A stretch of 64,000 nt of DNA, from positions 124,001-188,000 of the forward strand of contig NZ_WIXI01000045.1 of assembly GCF_009617585.1 (NCBI RefSeq). Reading direction: 5' to 3'. Below, piece after piece: positions 30,270 through 38,347 of the stretch; positions within the stretch are counted from its first letter, which is position 1; the number at the start of each line of letters is the position of its first letter. Position numbers and translations under genes: made by a program. The notes beneath the pieces are model-generated. The model was not told where the DNA came from and ran no database searches. It saw only the letters and a list, made by a program, of their open reading frames with translations. The DNA comes from Endobacterium cereale (GTDB lineage: Bacteria > Pseudomonadota > Alphaproteobacteria > Rhizobiales > Rhizobiaceae).

Positions 30270-31211
30270 CTATGCACAAGGACACGCGAAGCGCATCCAT
30301 CTATCCCCGTTGTAGCGAAGCACCTCGTCATATCCGAACGACCAGAGCACATCGTCCACCACCTGCAGGCGATGAGCGCCGCGGATGCCGGGCAATAGGC
30401 CAGTGTCGACCTTGGACAGGCGACCCTCCGACGAATTATATAGTGAGGTCGCCGAACTCAGCCAGACCTGTCCGCGAAACAGCGCGACGGAGAGGAATTC
30501 CTCGTCGCATTCGAGATCGCCTGCCTGCGTGAAGCCGGTTGTGGCATTGCCCCTAAGCAGGGCGCCATTTCGGCCGCATACCCAAACGGTTCCATCCTGA
30601 TCCGCTTCGATTGCATTCAGCCATTCGCCCGAAGGGTTGAACGCGGTCATCCACATATCGCCATTGTAGGAAGCGCGGGAATAGATACGACCCTCACCCC
30701 CCATTCTGGTAACGGCATAGAACATTCCGCCGGACAAGCACATGCCGGTTATATCGTAGTCATCGCCGGGCGCGCCTACGATCCCCTGGTCGAAATGCTC
30801 CCATGTCGCCGGCGCTGTACGCCGGTAGATCTGGCCAGCATAACCGTAGGCGTATAGCTCTCCGCCGAGTTGGCGGATACCGCCGACATATCCGAGCTTC
30901 AGCGATGTCGGCTTGGAGAGACCAGCATCGGGGATATCCTCGATGACGCGATTCTCGAGGTGAAACCAGACCTTTCCCTCTTCCGAAATGCAGACGAAGG
31001 CCGGCCGATCCATCGCTTCAGAGCGGAAGCTGCAGACATCGACGAAAACGTCGTTGAAATCCTCCAGCCCCCATTCCGCCTCGGACCGGGCATCGTCGAG
31101 GACGATGATCTTGGTCGGCGAATCGAATGGATCGCTTTCCCCGACGTAGGCAAGGAACATCGCCAGATCCGAATATTTGGCATATCCACTGCGGAAACGT
31201 ATCCGGCTCAT
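30270..31211 (-). CDS. Beta-propeller-like protein, possible immunity factor
   Basis: A 313-aa soluble protein with no signal peptide. It has repeated short blocks that alternate beta-strands with Gly-Asp/Asn turns and aromatic ends, for example GGIRQLGGELYAYGYAGQIY, DQDGTVWVCGRNGALLRG and FRGQVWLSSATSLYNSS. This is what a Kelch/BNR-like propeller looks like. Such proteins occur next to polymorphic-toxin immunity genes. The ATG at 31211 is preceded by GAGGTCAGG. The gene is upstream of the ComJ-like gene. Confidence 0.55.
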   Translation of the reverse strand: MSRIRFRSGYAKYSDLAMFLAYVGESDPFDSPTKIIVLDDARSEAEWGLEDFNDVFVDVCSFRSEAMDRPAFVCISEEGKVWFHLENRVIEDIPDAGLSKPTSLKLGYVGGIRQLGGELYAYGYAGQIYRRTAPATWEHFDQGIVGAPGDDYDITGMCLSGGMFYAVTRMGGEGRIYSRASYNGDMWMTAFNPSGEWLNAIEADQDGTVWVCGRNGALLRGNATTGFTQAGDLECDEEFLSVALFRGQVWLSSATSLYNSSEGRLSKVDTGLLPGIRGAHRLQVVDDVLWSFGYDEVLRYNGDRWMRFACPCA

Positions 31212-31624
31212 CACCTGACCTCACTTCCAACCACGCTTGCGCTTCGACCGAAAAGCCTTTCTGGCATATCGGCAGGATGCGCGAAAGTCGCAGAAGGCCG
31301 GATCTGGTCTACGCCGGGTTTCCGCTTCGGAACAAGTCAGGCTCTCGTCTTTTCGCAAAAGTCCCAGTTGGAGCGACACGTGTTTTCCTTACTTTTGCGA
31401 CATCGCAGACTAGGGAGTTTCGGGAAGCCCGCAATGTCTCCTATTAGCGCGTACCGGGAAGACGCCTACCGGCCCAAACCGGTCATTAGAAATCTTACAG
31501 TCAGTATTCATGCTCTCGCGGACACGCGGCTGTAAGTAGACGACCGCATCGAGGTGACATAAGGTGCCAACACTTTCCATCCGTCGGGCAAGAGGTGGCG
31601 AGAAACCTCTTGTTGGAAAGCACA
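31212..31624. other. Divergent gap with one dispersed repeat copy
   Basis: This gap between divergent genes must hold both promoters. Apart from a copy of the dispersed repeat (31447-31487) I see no gene or clear promoter. Confidence 0.5.
31447..31487 (+). repeat. Dispersed intergenic repeat, copy 2
   Basis: GCGCGTACCGGGAAGACGCC followed by TACCGGCCCAAACCGGTCATT; a diverged copy, with paired changes at the AAGCGG sites. Confidence 0.6.
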
Positions 31625-32413
31625 GTGTCGTCGCTCAGTAGAAACAACGTCAAGGTATCCGGCTCGGGTAGTCGCACCATACTTTTCGCGCACGGATTTG
31701 GCTGCGATCAGGCGATGTGGCGGTTCGTCGCCCCGCATTTCGAAAAGACTTTCAAGGTCGTCTCCATGGACCATGTCGGTGCAGGCGGCTCCGATCTCGA
31801 CGCATATGACAGCGAAAAATACGCATCCCTCGATGGCTATGCATCGGATATCGTCGAAATCGCTCGCGAACTTGGCATCCAAAACGGGATATTCGTGGGA
31901 CATTCAGTGAGCGCCATGATCGGCGTTCTTGCGTCTCTCAAAGCGCCGGAAATCTTCGACACGCTGATCATGGTCGGTCCGTCGCCGCGTTACATAGACG
32001 ATGGGGACTATGTCGGCGGCTTTGGTGCTTCCGACATCGAGGAGTTGCTCGCATCCTTCGCCGACAATCCGCTTGCATGGTCGGCCGCCATGGCACCGAC
32101 CATCATGGGAAACCAGGAGCGGCCTGAACTCGGCCAGGAGCTTACTCAGAGTTTCTGCCGCACCGATCCGCGGATCGCACATGAGTTCGCCCGCGCGACC
32201 TTCACCTCCGACAACCGGGCCGACCTGCCGAAAGTCACGGCGCGGACGCTGATCCTCCAATGCCGCGACGACATCATCGCGGGGGAGAATGTCGGCGAAT
32301 ATGTCAGGCAGAATATCGACGGCAGCACGCTCGTTCTTCTTGACGCCACAGGCCATTGCCCCAACCTTAGCGCTCCAGCCGAGGTTACCAGGGCAATCAA
32401 AGATTTTGGCTGA
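31625..32413 (+). CDS. RsbQ-like alpha/beta hydrolase
   Basis: A 262-aa alpha/beta hydrolase with the catalytic triad visible: Ser94 (VGHSVSAMIG), Asp216 (LILQCRDDIIA) and His244 (DATGHCPNLS). The motif FAHGFGCDQAMWRFVAPHF and the lid region PRYIDDGDYVGGF match the RsbQ/KAI2/D14 group. In Bacillus subtilis RsbQ passes an energy-stress signal to the PAS-containing phosphatase RsbP; the plant members bind butenolide hormones. I chose GTG 31625 (GGAAAG upstream), which fits the family start; GTG 31595 would add 10 residues. A PAS histidine kinase follows directly. Confidence 0.85.
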   Translation: MSSLSRNNVKVSGSGSRTILFAHGFGCDQAMWRFVAPHFEKTFKVVSMDHVGAGGSDLDAYDSEKYASLDGYASDIVEIARELGIQNGIFVGHSVSAMIGVLASLKAPEIFDTLIMVGPSPRYIDDGDYVGGFGASDIEELLASFADNPLAWSAAMAPTIMGNQERPELGQELTQSFCRTDPRIAHEFARATFTSDNRADLPKVTARTLILQCRDDIIAGENVGEYVRQNIDGSTLVLLDATGHCPNLSAPAEVTRAIKDFG

Positions 32414-32435
32414 AGACCGGATAACGGGACAGAAA

Positions 32436-33527
32436 TTGGACGTAGATTACAAGCAACTATTCGACGACGCGCCTTGCGGCCATTTGCTGGTGAGCGCCGA
32501 CGGCATCATCCTACGGGCGAACACTTGGCTTACCGACCTGCTGGGCTATCCTATAGGTGGCATTGACGGCAAACGCCTGCGAGACATCTTCGGCATGTCC
32601 GGACGGATACTTTACGAGACCAACCTCGCGCCGCTCCTTCGGCTTCAACGGACGATCAGCGAAGTCACCCTCGACCTCAAGCGAAGCGATGGAACAGCAA
32701 TCCCGGTCATCATGGGCGCCTCCATGGTCGCCGATCCGTCCGGGCTTCCACACATGACGCGCATTGCTTTCCTTCAGGCGGGCGAACGCCGCCTCTATGA
32801 ACGTGAACTTCTCAGCGCCCGCGATGATGCCGAACAGGGCTTGAGGCAACAACAAGCCCATGGTGAACTCAGGGAGCAATTCATTGCCGTCCTCGGCCAT
32901 GACCTTCGAAATCCGCTTGGGTCTATGTCGGCAGCCACGCGCATGCTGGCCAAAGAAACTCTCAGCGACCGTGGACGGCAGGTTATCGGGTTGATGCAGG
33001 GCAGTGTGCTCAGGATGTCCGGGCTCATCGATAACGTTCTGGATTTCGCGCGCGCTCGCCTTGGCAGTGGCATCGGCCTCGATCTGCAGACGCATGAATC
33101 GCTTGAACCGCTGATCGATCAGGTCGTGCAGGAACTGAGAGCGTCGAGCCCGGACCATCAGGTGCAGACGTCCTATGCGATCACGCATCCGGTGCGATGC
33201 GATGTTTCGAAAATCGGGCAGATTGCCTCCAATTTGCTTGGAAATGCGCTTTCGCATGGCGACCCTGCCCAGCCCATACGCGTGCATGCAGAGACAACGA
33301 CAAGCGGAGAGTTCCGACTTTGGGTGGCGAACGGTGGATCGCCCATCGCGCAAGACGCACTGACCAAATTATTCGACCCGTTCGTTCGCGGCCAGTCCGG
33401 AGGGTACAGAGAGGGTCTAGGTCTTGGCCTTTACATTGCGCATGAGATCGCAAAAGCGCATGGCGGCACCTTGACCGTGACATCCACAGAGAACGAAACG
33501 CGTTTCATCTTTGAGATGCCGCGCTGA
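32436..33527 (+). CDS. PAS domain sensor histidine kinase
   Basis: A 363-aa cytoplasmic kinase. An N-terminal PAS domain (LFDDAPCGHLLVSADGIILR and on to about residue 115) is followed by a short coil, then a HisKA domain with His155 in VLGHDLRNPL and an ATPase domain with N-box SNLLGNALSHG and G-box GLGLGLYIAHE. No membrane segment is seen. The start is uncertain: TTG 32436, or TTG 32406 which would overlap the hydrolase end. This tight coupling suggests that the hydrolase feeds a signal to the PAS domain. No response regulator gene is adjacent. Confidence 0.85.
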   Translation: MDVDYKQLFDDAPCGHLLVSADGIILRANTWLTDLLGYPIGGIDGKRLRDIFGMSGRILYETNLAPLLRLQRTISEVTLDLKRSDGTAIPVIMGASMVADPSGLPHMTRIAFLQAGERRLYERELLSARDDAEQGLRQQQAHGELREQFIAVLGHDLRNPLGSMSAATRMLAKETLSDRGRQVIGLMQGSVLRMSGLIDNVLDFARARLGSGIGLDLQTHESLEPLIDQVVQELRASSPDHQVQTSYAITHPVRCDVSKIGQIASNLLGNALSHGDPAQPIRVHAETTTSGEFRLWVANGGSPIAQDALTKLFDPFVRGQSGGYREGLGLGLYIAHEIAKAHGGTLTVTSTENETRFIFEMPR

Positions 33528-33575
33528 TAGCAGCGTCACCCTTTTGATCCAAAGTGAATGCCGATCTCTGCAATC

Positions 33576-33615
33576 GGCGATAGGCGGAAGACCGTTTTTT
33601 GCCCGAAGCGGTCAT
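33576..33615 (+). repeat. Dispersed intergenic repeat, copy 3
   Basis: GGCGATAGGCGGAAGACC, a T-run in place of the usual middle, then GCCCGAAGCGGTCATT. Confidence 0.65.
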
Positions 33616-33667
33616 TGTTCGTCAAGCAAGCCGATGCCATAACAGTTGCTCGCGTGCAGGGGGGAAT

Positions 33668-34171
33668 ATGAGAGACCACTTCATTTGTTCGGTATGTGGC
33701 ATCCGACATGAGGGATTGATCACCGATCGTGCCTACAAACTTCCTGATGATGTGTGGAGCATTCCTGAGGCAGAGAGATCGCAAAAAGCAAAATTCGACA
33801 GCGATCTTTGCCAGTTGGGCGAAAGATTTTTCATGCGATGCGTTCTGCGCGTACCATTTTCTGATTGCTCTGGTGCGTTCGGCTGGGGAGTATGGGCGGA
33901 GGTCGATTGGCCTACCTTCGAGCGATATCTGGACCTTTACGAAGTGGACGGTTCAGCAGAGCCTGCACATAGGGGTCTTCTGGCGAACGAAATTCCCGGT
34001 TATCCGCAGTCCCTGGGCAAAGGTGTTCTAATCAATTTTGGAACCGCGTCTAAGCGCCCCACCATCTGCCTCACCAGCGAGGATGATAGCCAACTTGCGG
34101 AGGAGCAGCGCCGGGGAATGGACCATACTCGGCACCTTGAGATCATAGCTTCTATCGAGGCAGCTAACTGA
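33668..34171 (+). CDS. DUF2199 domain protein
   Basis: A 167-aa soluble protein. The N-terminal CSVCGIRHEGL and the segments DSDLCQLGERFFMRCVLRVP and FGWGVWAEVDW are typical of DUF2199. The domain has an N-terminal CxxC that may bind zinc, and its function is not known. It is common as an orphan gene in accessory regions. ATG 33668 follows GGGGGAAT. It stands between two paralogous histidine kinases but with its own spacing, so a link to them is not proven. Confidence 0.75.
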   Translation: MRDHFICSVCGIRHEGLITDRAYKLPDDVWSIPEAERSQKAKFDSDLCQLGERFFMRCVLRVPFSDCSGAFGWGVWAEVDWPTFERYLDLYEVDGSAEPAHRGLLANEIPGYPQSLGKGVLINFGTASKRPTICLTSEDDSQLAEEQRRGMDHTRHLEIIASIEAAN

Positions 34172-34430
34172 CTGGACGCGCCAAGTGGGCAATAGTACGC
34201 GGGTGTTAACACGTCAGCATTCGGCCCGACGCGGACATGAAACGAACCTGACTGCCGGCAGCAAAAACTGCAGGAATCGGGATTACTGCACCGCCTTCAG
34301 CCACAGGGCCTCAAAGACCTCCCATTCCACAATTCAATATTATCTGATTTGGATTTGAGAAAATCAGGCGTCTCGCACGCGAATAATTCCTCTGCTAAAG
34401 GAGGTACAGGACAGACTTGGCTTTAGGGAT

Positions 34431-35678
34431 ATGAGTTTAGAACAGGAAAATTTTGTAGATGTCATCCGCCAGATTCCGGCGGTGCCTTCAATTCTCGATG
34501 TGGTTTGTAGAGCAACGGGCATGGGCTTCGCTGCTGTCGCGCGTGTTACCAACGATAGATGGATCGCCTGCGAAGTGCTCGACAACATCGATTTCGGACT
34601 GAAACCGGGCGGCGAACTACGCATAGAAACCACCATCTGCAACGAGATACGTGACAGCCGTGACGCTGTGGTCATCGATCATGTTGCCGAAGATGCGGCA
34701 TTTTGTGGCCACCATACGCCCGCGATGTACGGCTTTCAAAGCTACATCTCGATGCCTATCATTCTGGCTGATGGGAGTTTTTTCGGAACGCTTTGCGCTA
34801 TCGATCCGCGACTGATGAAATTGAACACGCCGGAAACCGTAGGCATGTTCAAACTCTTTGCCGAACTAATCGCCGTGCATATCGACGCAAGGTCGAAAAT
34901 GCTTTCATCCCAGCAGAATCTAGCGGACGAAAGAGAAAAACGGGAAGCCTCGCAAGACGAACTGGCTCTAGCGCAAAACGAGCTTATGGACGAGCGCACT
35001 GCCTCGGAACTGCGAGAACAATTCATCGCAGTTTTAGGCCATGACTTGCGAAATCCTCTTGCTGCTATCAGCGGCGGAACAAGCTTGCTCCTCAGGCGGA
35101 CAGAGGACGAAAAATCGAAAACGATCCTGCTCATGATGACGGCAAGCGTTCAGCGTATGAGCGGACTGATTGAAAACGTTATGGATTTTGCCCGTGGTCG
35201 CCTTGGTGGCGGACTGACCCTCACCAAGGAAAACAAATCCCCCGAGACGATCATTGCTACGGTGATCGATGAAATCAGCTCGGCATGGCCTAATCGCAAA
35301 ATCGAAAGAATCTTCGATCTCGATCACTCTTTTGATGGCGATCACGCGCGGCTCGGCCAACTTCTTTCTAATCTACTGGGCAACGCGATTACCCATGGGG
35401 CGGAAGATCAGCCTATCCGCGTGAAAGCCGCCACCAGCGAACAAGGATTTACACTATCCGTTTCGAATGGAGGGGCGCAAATTCCTCGAGAAACATTAGA
35501 ACGCCTATTCCAACCGTTTCAGCGTGGGGAAGGCCGTTCCAGCCTTCAAGGACTTGGGCTAGGTCTGTTTATCGCCTCGGAAATCGCAAGAGCGCATGGC
35601 GGAACATTGGAAGTCATGTCTGACGATACGGAAACTCGCTTCACATTAAACGTGTTGGGGGATGGGTCTTCGCACTAA
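34431..35678 (+). CDS. GAF domain sensor histidine kinase
   Basis: A 415-aa cytoplasmic kinase. A GAF domain covers about residues 20-152, with SYISMPIILADGSFFGTLCAID near its end. A coiled segment (about 155-195) leads to HisKA with His204 in VLGHDLRNPL, and the ATPase domain has LSNLLGNAITHG and GLGLGLFIASE. The kinase half is clearly paralogous to that of the PAS kinase at 32.4 kb; the shared segment begins at REQFIAVLGHD in both. No regulator partner is seen. Only the input domain differs. Confidence 0.88.
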   Translation: MSLEQENFVDVIRQIPAVPSILDVVCRATGMGFAAVARVTNDRWIACEVLDNIDFGLKPGGELRIETTICNEIRDSRDAVVIDHVAEDAAFCGHHTPAMYGFQSYISMPIILADGSFFGTLCAIDPRLMKLNTPETVGMFKLFAELIAVHIDARSKMLSSQQNLADEREKREASQDELALAQNELMDERTASELREQFIAVLGHDLRNPLAAISGGTSLLLRRTEDEKSKTILLMMTASVQRMSGLIENVMDFARGRLGGGLTLTKENKSPETIIATVIDEISSAWPNRKIERIFDLDHSFDGDHARLGQLLSNLLGNAITHGAEDQPIRVKAATSEQGFTLSVSNGGAQIPRETLERLFQPFQRGEGRSSLQGLGLGLFIASEIARAHGGTLEVMSDDTETRFTLNVLGDGSSH

Positions 35679-35819
35679 TCGGCTAAATTCCAGAATGGCA
35701 GGTTGTCTGATCCAAAACCGCTTTTGGCGCATTGTTGCCGTTGTCGCCTTTCGGCACGAAGGAGACATTGAGATGCGGAACTCCGGTCGGCTCCGCATCT
35801 GATCATCGCAGGACGCGTG

Positions 35820-36566
35820 TCACCAACTTTTTAGCACAAGCTCGCCAGAGGGAGCGCAAGCGTAGAACCCTGCCGTGGGCCCATATGCGTGAGTCGTTGC
35901 AAGTGCAACGGCAGGACGCGCACCTTCTTCAGGCGAATGACCCGGTCCGTTGCCCGTCATGTCGGTCGATGTCAGGCCCGGGTCTACCGCGTTCACCTTG
36001 ATCCCGTAGCGATCCAGCTCCTTCGCGAGCTTGACGGTCAACATGTTCAGCGCAGTCTTGGAAGCGCAGTATCCGCCGAAACCGACAGTCCATGTTTCGC
36101 TGCGCATGTCCAGAGCATCCGTCAACGAACTCAGACCGCTGCTCATCATCACGATCCGGGCAGCCTTCGATTTGCGCAGCAATGGCAAGAAGGCTTGAGT
36201 GACACGCATCACCCCGAATACGTTGGTGTCGAACATCCGCTGCATCTCGTCGATGGACTCCTCGGCAAGCGAGGGCGGCGGACCGAACATGAGCCCGGCG
36301 TTGTTGACCAGAACGTCGAGACGGCCCACTTCGCTCTCGATGGTGTTGGCGGCGTTGGAAACGCTCGCACCGTCAGTAACATCGAGCAGCACGGCATGCG
36401 CGTCGATCCCCCTGTCGCGCAGCTCGCGCGCTGCCACCTCACACCGTGAAATGTCCCGGCAACCCAGCCAGACCGTGTGTCCGGCTGTGCCAAGCTGCCG
36501 CGCGATGGCGAGGCCGATGCCCTTGTTTGCTCCGGTGACGAGTGCGATGGGCGATGTCTGGATCAT
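35820..36566 (-). CDS. SDR family oxidoreductase
   Basis: A 248-aa classical short-chain dehydrogenase. The cofactor motif is TGANKGIGLAIA; NNAG is present at LVNNAGLMFG; the catalytic Ser is in MMSSGLSS, and Tyr-x3-Lys in GYCASKTAL. An Arg in GCRDISR after the second strand favours NADP. The substrate is not known. It lies 54 bases downstream of a MarR regulator in the same direction, with a palindrome in the gap that could be the operator. Confidence 0.9.
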   Translation of the reverse strand: MIQTSPIALVTGANKGIGLAIARQLGTAGHTVWLGCRDISRCEVAARELRDRGIDAHAVLLDVTDGASVSNAANTIESEVGRLDVLVNNAGLMFGPPPSLAEESIDEMQRMFDTNVFGVMRVTQAFLPLLRKSKAARIVMMSSGLSSLTDALDMRSETWTVGFGGYCASKTALNMLTVKLAKELDRYGIKVNAVDPGLTSTDMTGNGPGHSPEEGARPAVALATTHAYGPTAGFYACAPSGELVLKSW

Positions 36567-36603
36567 GATGGGGTCCCTGATCGTTTCGATGGCAGAGACA
36601 TAC

Positions 36604-36616
36604 TACGAAGTTCGTA
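36604..36616. promoter_or_regulatory. Candidate MarR operator
   Basis: TACGAAGTTCGTA is a perfect 13-base palindrome centred on G, in the short gap between the marR-type gene and the SDR gene. Confidence 0.5.
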
Positions 36617-36620
36617 ATAT

Positions 36621-37055
36621 TCAATCGTCGTATTCTGAAATCTGCTGGGTTAGCCGCAGGAATTCGGTTTGGTCAACGGGATCGAGAGCCTGAAGCATTG
36701 CTTTGCAGGAGGCTCGATATCCATCGACATAGCCTGCAACCGCTTGGCTCCCCTTGTTCGTGATCGTCAGGGCGACCGACCTGCGGTTCGCCTCTGGCCG
36801 ATGCCGTTCAATCATGTCGCGACGTACCAGCCGGTCGGCCGAAGACGACATCGTCGTCAGCGCCACCTGAAGGTGCCGGGCAACATCCCCGAGGTTACAC
36901 TCGGGATGGTCATCGATGAAAAGGAGCGCCTGAATGTCGAGGGCATTGAGCGCGTTTTGCATGACCGCCGCTGCCTCCGCGACCTTGAAACGGCGGGTAA
37001 AGCGCTCGAAGGCGATAGCGAGTTTTTCGATTTGTTCGGGCGTAGGTTCTGTCAT
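36621..37055 (-). CDS. MarR family transcriptional regulator
   Basis: A 144-aa winged-helix regulator. The recognition region is LGDVARHLQVALTTMSSSADRLVRRDMIERH, and the wing RPEANRRSVALTITNKG follows, both as in MarR proteins that respond to small phenolic or drug ligands. It most likely controls the SDR gene downstream, judging by distance and the palindrome between them. Confidence 0.88.
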   Translation of the reverse strand: MTEPTPEQIEKLAIAFERFTRRFKVAEAAAVMQNALNALDIQALLFIDDHPECNLGDVARHLQVALTTMSSSADRLVRRDMIERHRPEANRRSVALTITNKGSQAVAGYVDGYRASCKAMLQALDPVDQTEFLRLTQQISEYDD

Positions 37056-37143
37056 TCCTGGTATTAAGCATTTCCGCTCAAAGGACGTAAGCCGCGCGAA
37101 CTAGAATAGGTACTCTGTGGATTTTCGCGACGGTTGCAATTGG

Positions 37144-37181
37144 TGCACAGCGGAAGTCCGCAATCGGCCACGCGCGGTCAT
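37144..37181 (+). repeat. Dispersed intergenic repeat, copy 4
   Basis: GCACAGCGGAAGTCCGCAA followed by TCGGCCACGCGCGGTCAT; diverged copy. Confidence 0.5.
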
Positions 37182-37224
37182 CCGCCGCCTGGGCATTGTC
37201 CTTATCGGCGCAGCCCCCATGAAG

Positions 37225-37563
37225 TCAGGTCACCAACGGCATGATATCCACGCCATCGCCGGGAAAGACGGTGATATGGGGATGATCCTGGAAAATCGCC
37301 GCAGCGGCCTCTGCGGTTTCAGCCTCGACCACTAGATATCCGCAGATGGGATTTGCAGCGTCAGCAATTCCGGTTTTGGTGATGCGTGTTGTCTTCCCCA
37401 CCATGCCGCCATGATCAACGATATACGCGGCGTTTGTTTCCAGCCACTCCGCCCATTGTTTGACGCCGAGTGTATCGATGGCGTCCTGCTCGGATTTGGG
37501 CAGGCTTCGAAAAGATGCGAAATCCTCCTGCTTCATAGTGTAAACCGCGAGGAAACGGGGCAT
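37225..37563 (-). CDS. YciI-like small protein
   Basis: A 112-aa protein with the layout of the YciI/dimeric alpha-beta barrel group: an N-terminal strand RFLAVYTM, a middle HGGMVGKTTR, and a C-terminal GYLVVEAETAEAAAAIFQDH followed by a PGDGVDIMPL end. Proteins of this fold are small enzymes or unknown. Start ATG 37563; a GTG four codons upstream with GAAGAG before it is possible. It is a lone gene. Confidence 0.6.
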   Translation of the reverse strand: MPRFLAVYTMKQEDFASFRSLPKSEQDAIDTLGVKQWAEWLETNAAYIVDHGGMVGKTTRITKTGIADAANPICGYLVVEAETAEAAAAIFQDHPHITVFPGDGVDIMPLVT

Positions 37564-37674
37564 GGGCCAGCTCACTACTCTTCGATGATCACTAGCTTAC
37601 ACGTATCGCGCCTAAAGCATCAGAGGAATTACCTTGAGGTGCACGACTGAATATCCGCAATTGGGGGCAACTCA

Positions 37675-37735
37675 GCGCGAAGCGGAAGACGTCAGTCGGC
37701 AGTCGGCAGTCGGAAGTCGGCCCAAAGCGGACTTT
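37675..37735 (+). repeat. Dispersed intergenic repeat, copy 5, expanded
   Basis: GCGCGAAGCGGAAGACGTC, then three CAGTCGG-like units in tandem plus GAAGTCGG, then CCCAAAGCGGACTTT. The inner part has expanded. Confidence 0.75.
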
Positions 37736-37741
37736 CTTTGA

Positions 37742-37981
37742 TCATGCGATTGCAAACAATGTAACGAAAAGAACTGTCCAAGGGATCAATCCGATCCACC
37801 CAGCCATTGGGGCTTGGCACATAAAGCCACCGTTTTCGCCACGCTTGAACCCTGCCCAGTTGAAATCCGTCTCGTTCGATGAAACCTGTTCAACTCGCAC
37901 GTTTCCTAGAGAGATGATTGGGAGCAATATCCGCGCAGTCGTGTATCCAATGACTTCAAGAACAAAATCTACAACCAACAT
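37742..37981 (-). CDS. Small membrane protein (79 aa)
   Basis: A 79-aa protein with two hydrophobic segments (VDFVLEVIGYTTARILLPII and GWIGLIPWTVLFVTLFAIA) and a charged loop between them. The ATG follows GAGGG at good spacing, so it is likely to be translated. No family is recognised. Confidence 0.55.
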   Translation of the reverse strand: MLVVDFVLEVIGYTTARILLPIISLGNVRVEQVSSNETDFNWAGFKRGENGGFMCQAPMAGWIGLIPWTVLFVTLFAIA

Positions 37982-38094
37982 GATAGTTCCCTCGTGGTAG
38001 ACGGATAGAATATTGGGATCCAGTGTCGATGCTACAACCTAAGATTTTCCAATAATGAGAGCTCCGCGCTGCGTCGCACGGAATGACTGCTGTT

Positions 38095-38133
38095 GGCGCG
38101 AAGTGGAAGACGGCAGTCGGCCCGAAGCGGTCA
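38095..38133 (+). repeat. Dispersed intergenic repeat, copy 6
   Basis: GGCGCGAAGTGGAAGACGGC followed by AGTCGGCCCGAAGCGGTCAT; a near-consensus copy. Confidence 0.75.
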
Positions 38134-38347
38134 TACACCTCCGCTTTATAGAAGATGCACGTTTCGCCAAAATAGATCGTATCCGTCGCGTCAATCCTAA
38201 GATAGTGAAGGCACGCTCTCTGGGTAGGGAAGTCCGGTATATCGGGCAACAAACCATCGCTCATCCAAGCCTAGCGAAAACATGACGAACAAAGCGCGCA
38301 TTTGGAAATCTTGTGATCCGACGCGCCCGATATGAAATGATGCAGAT

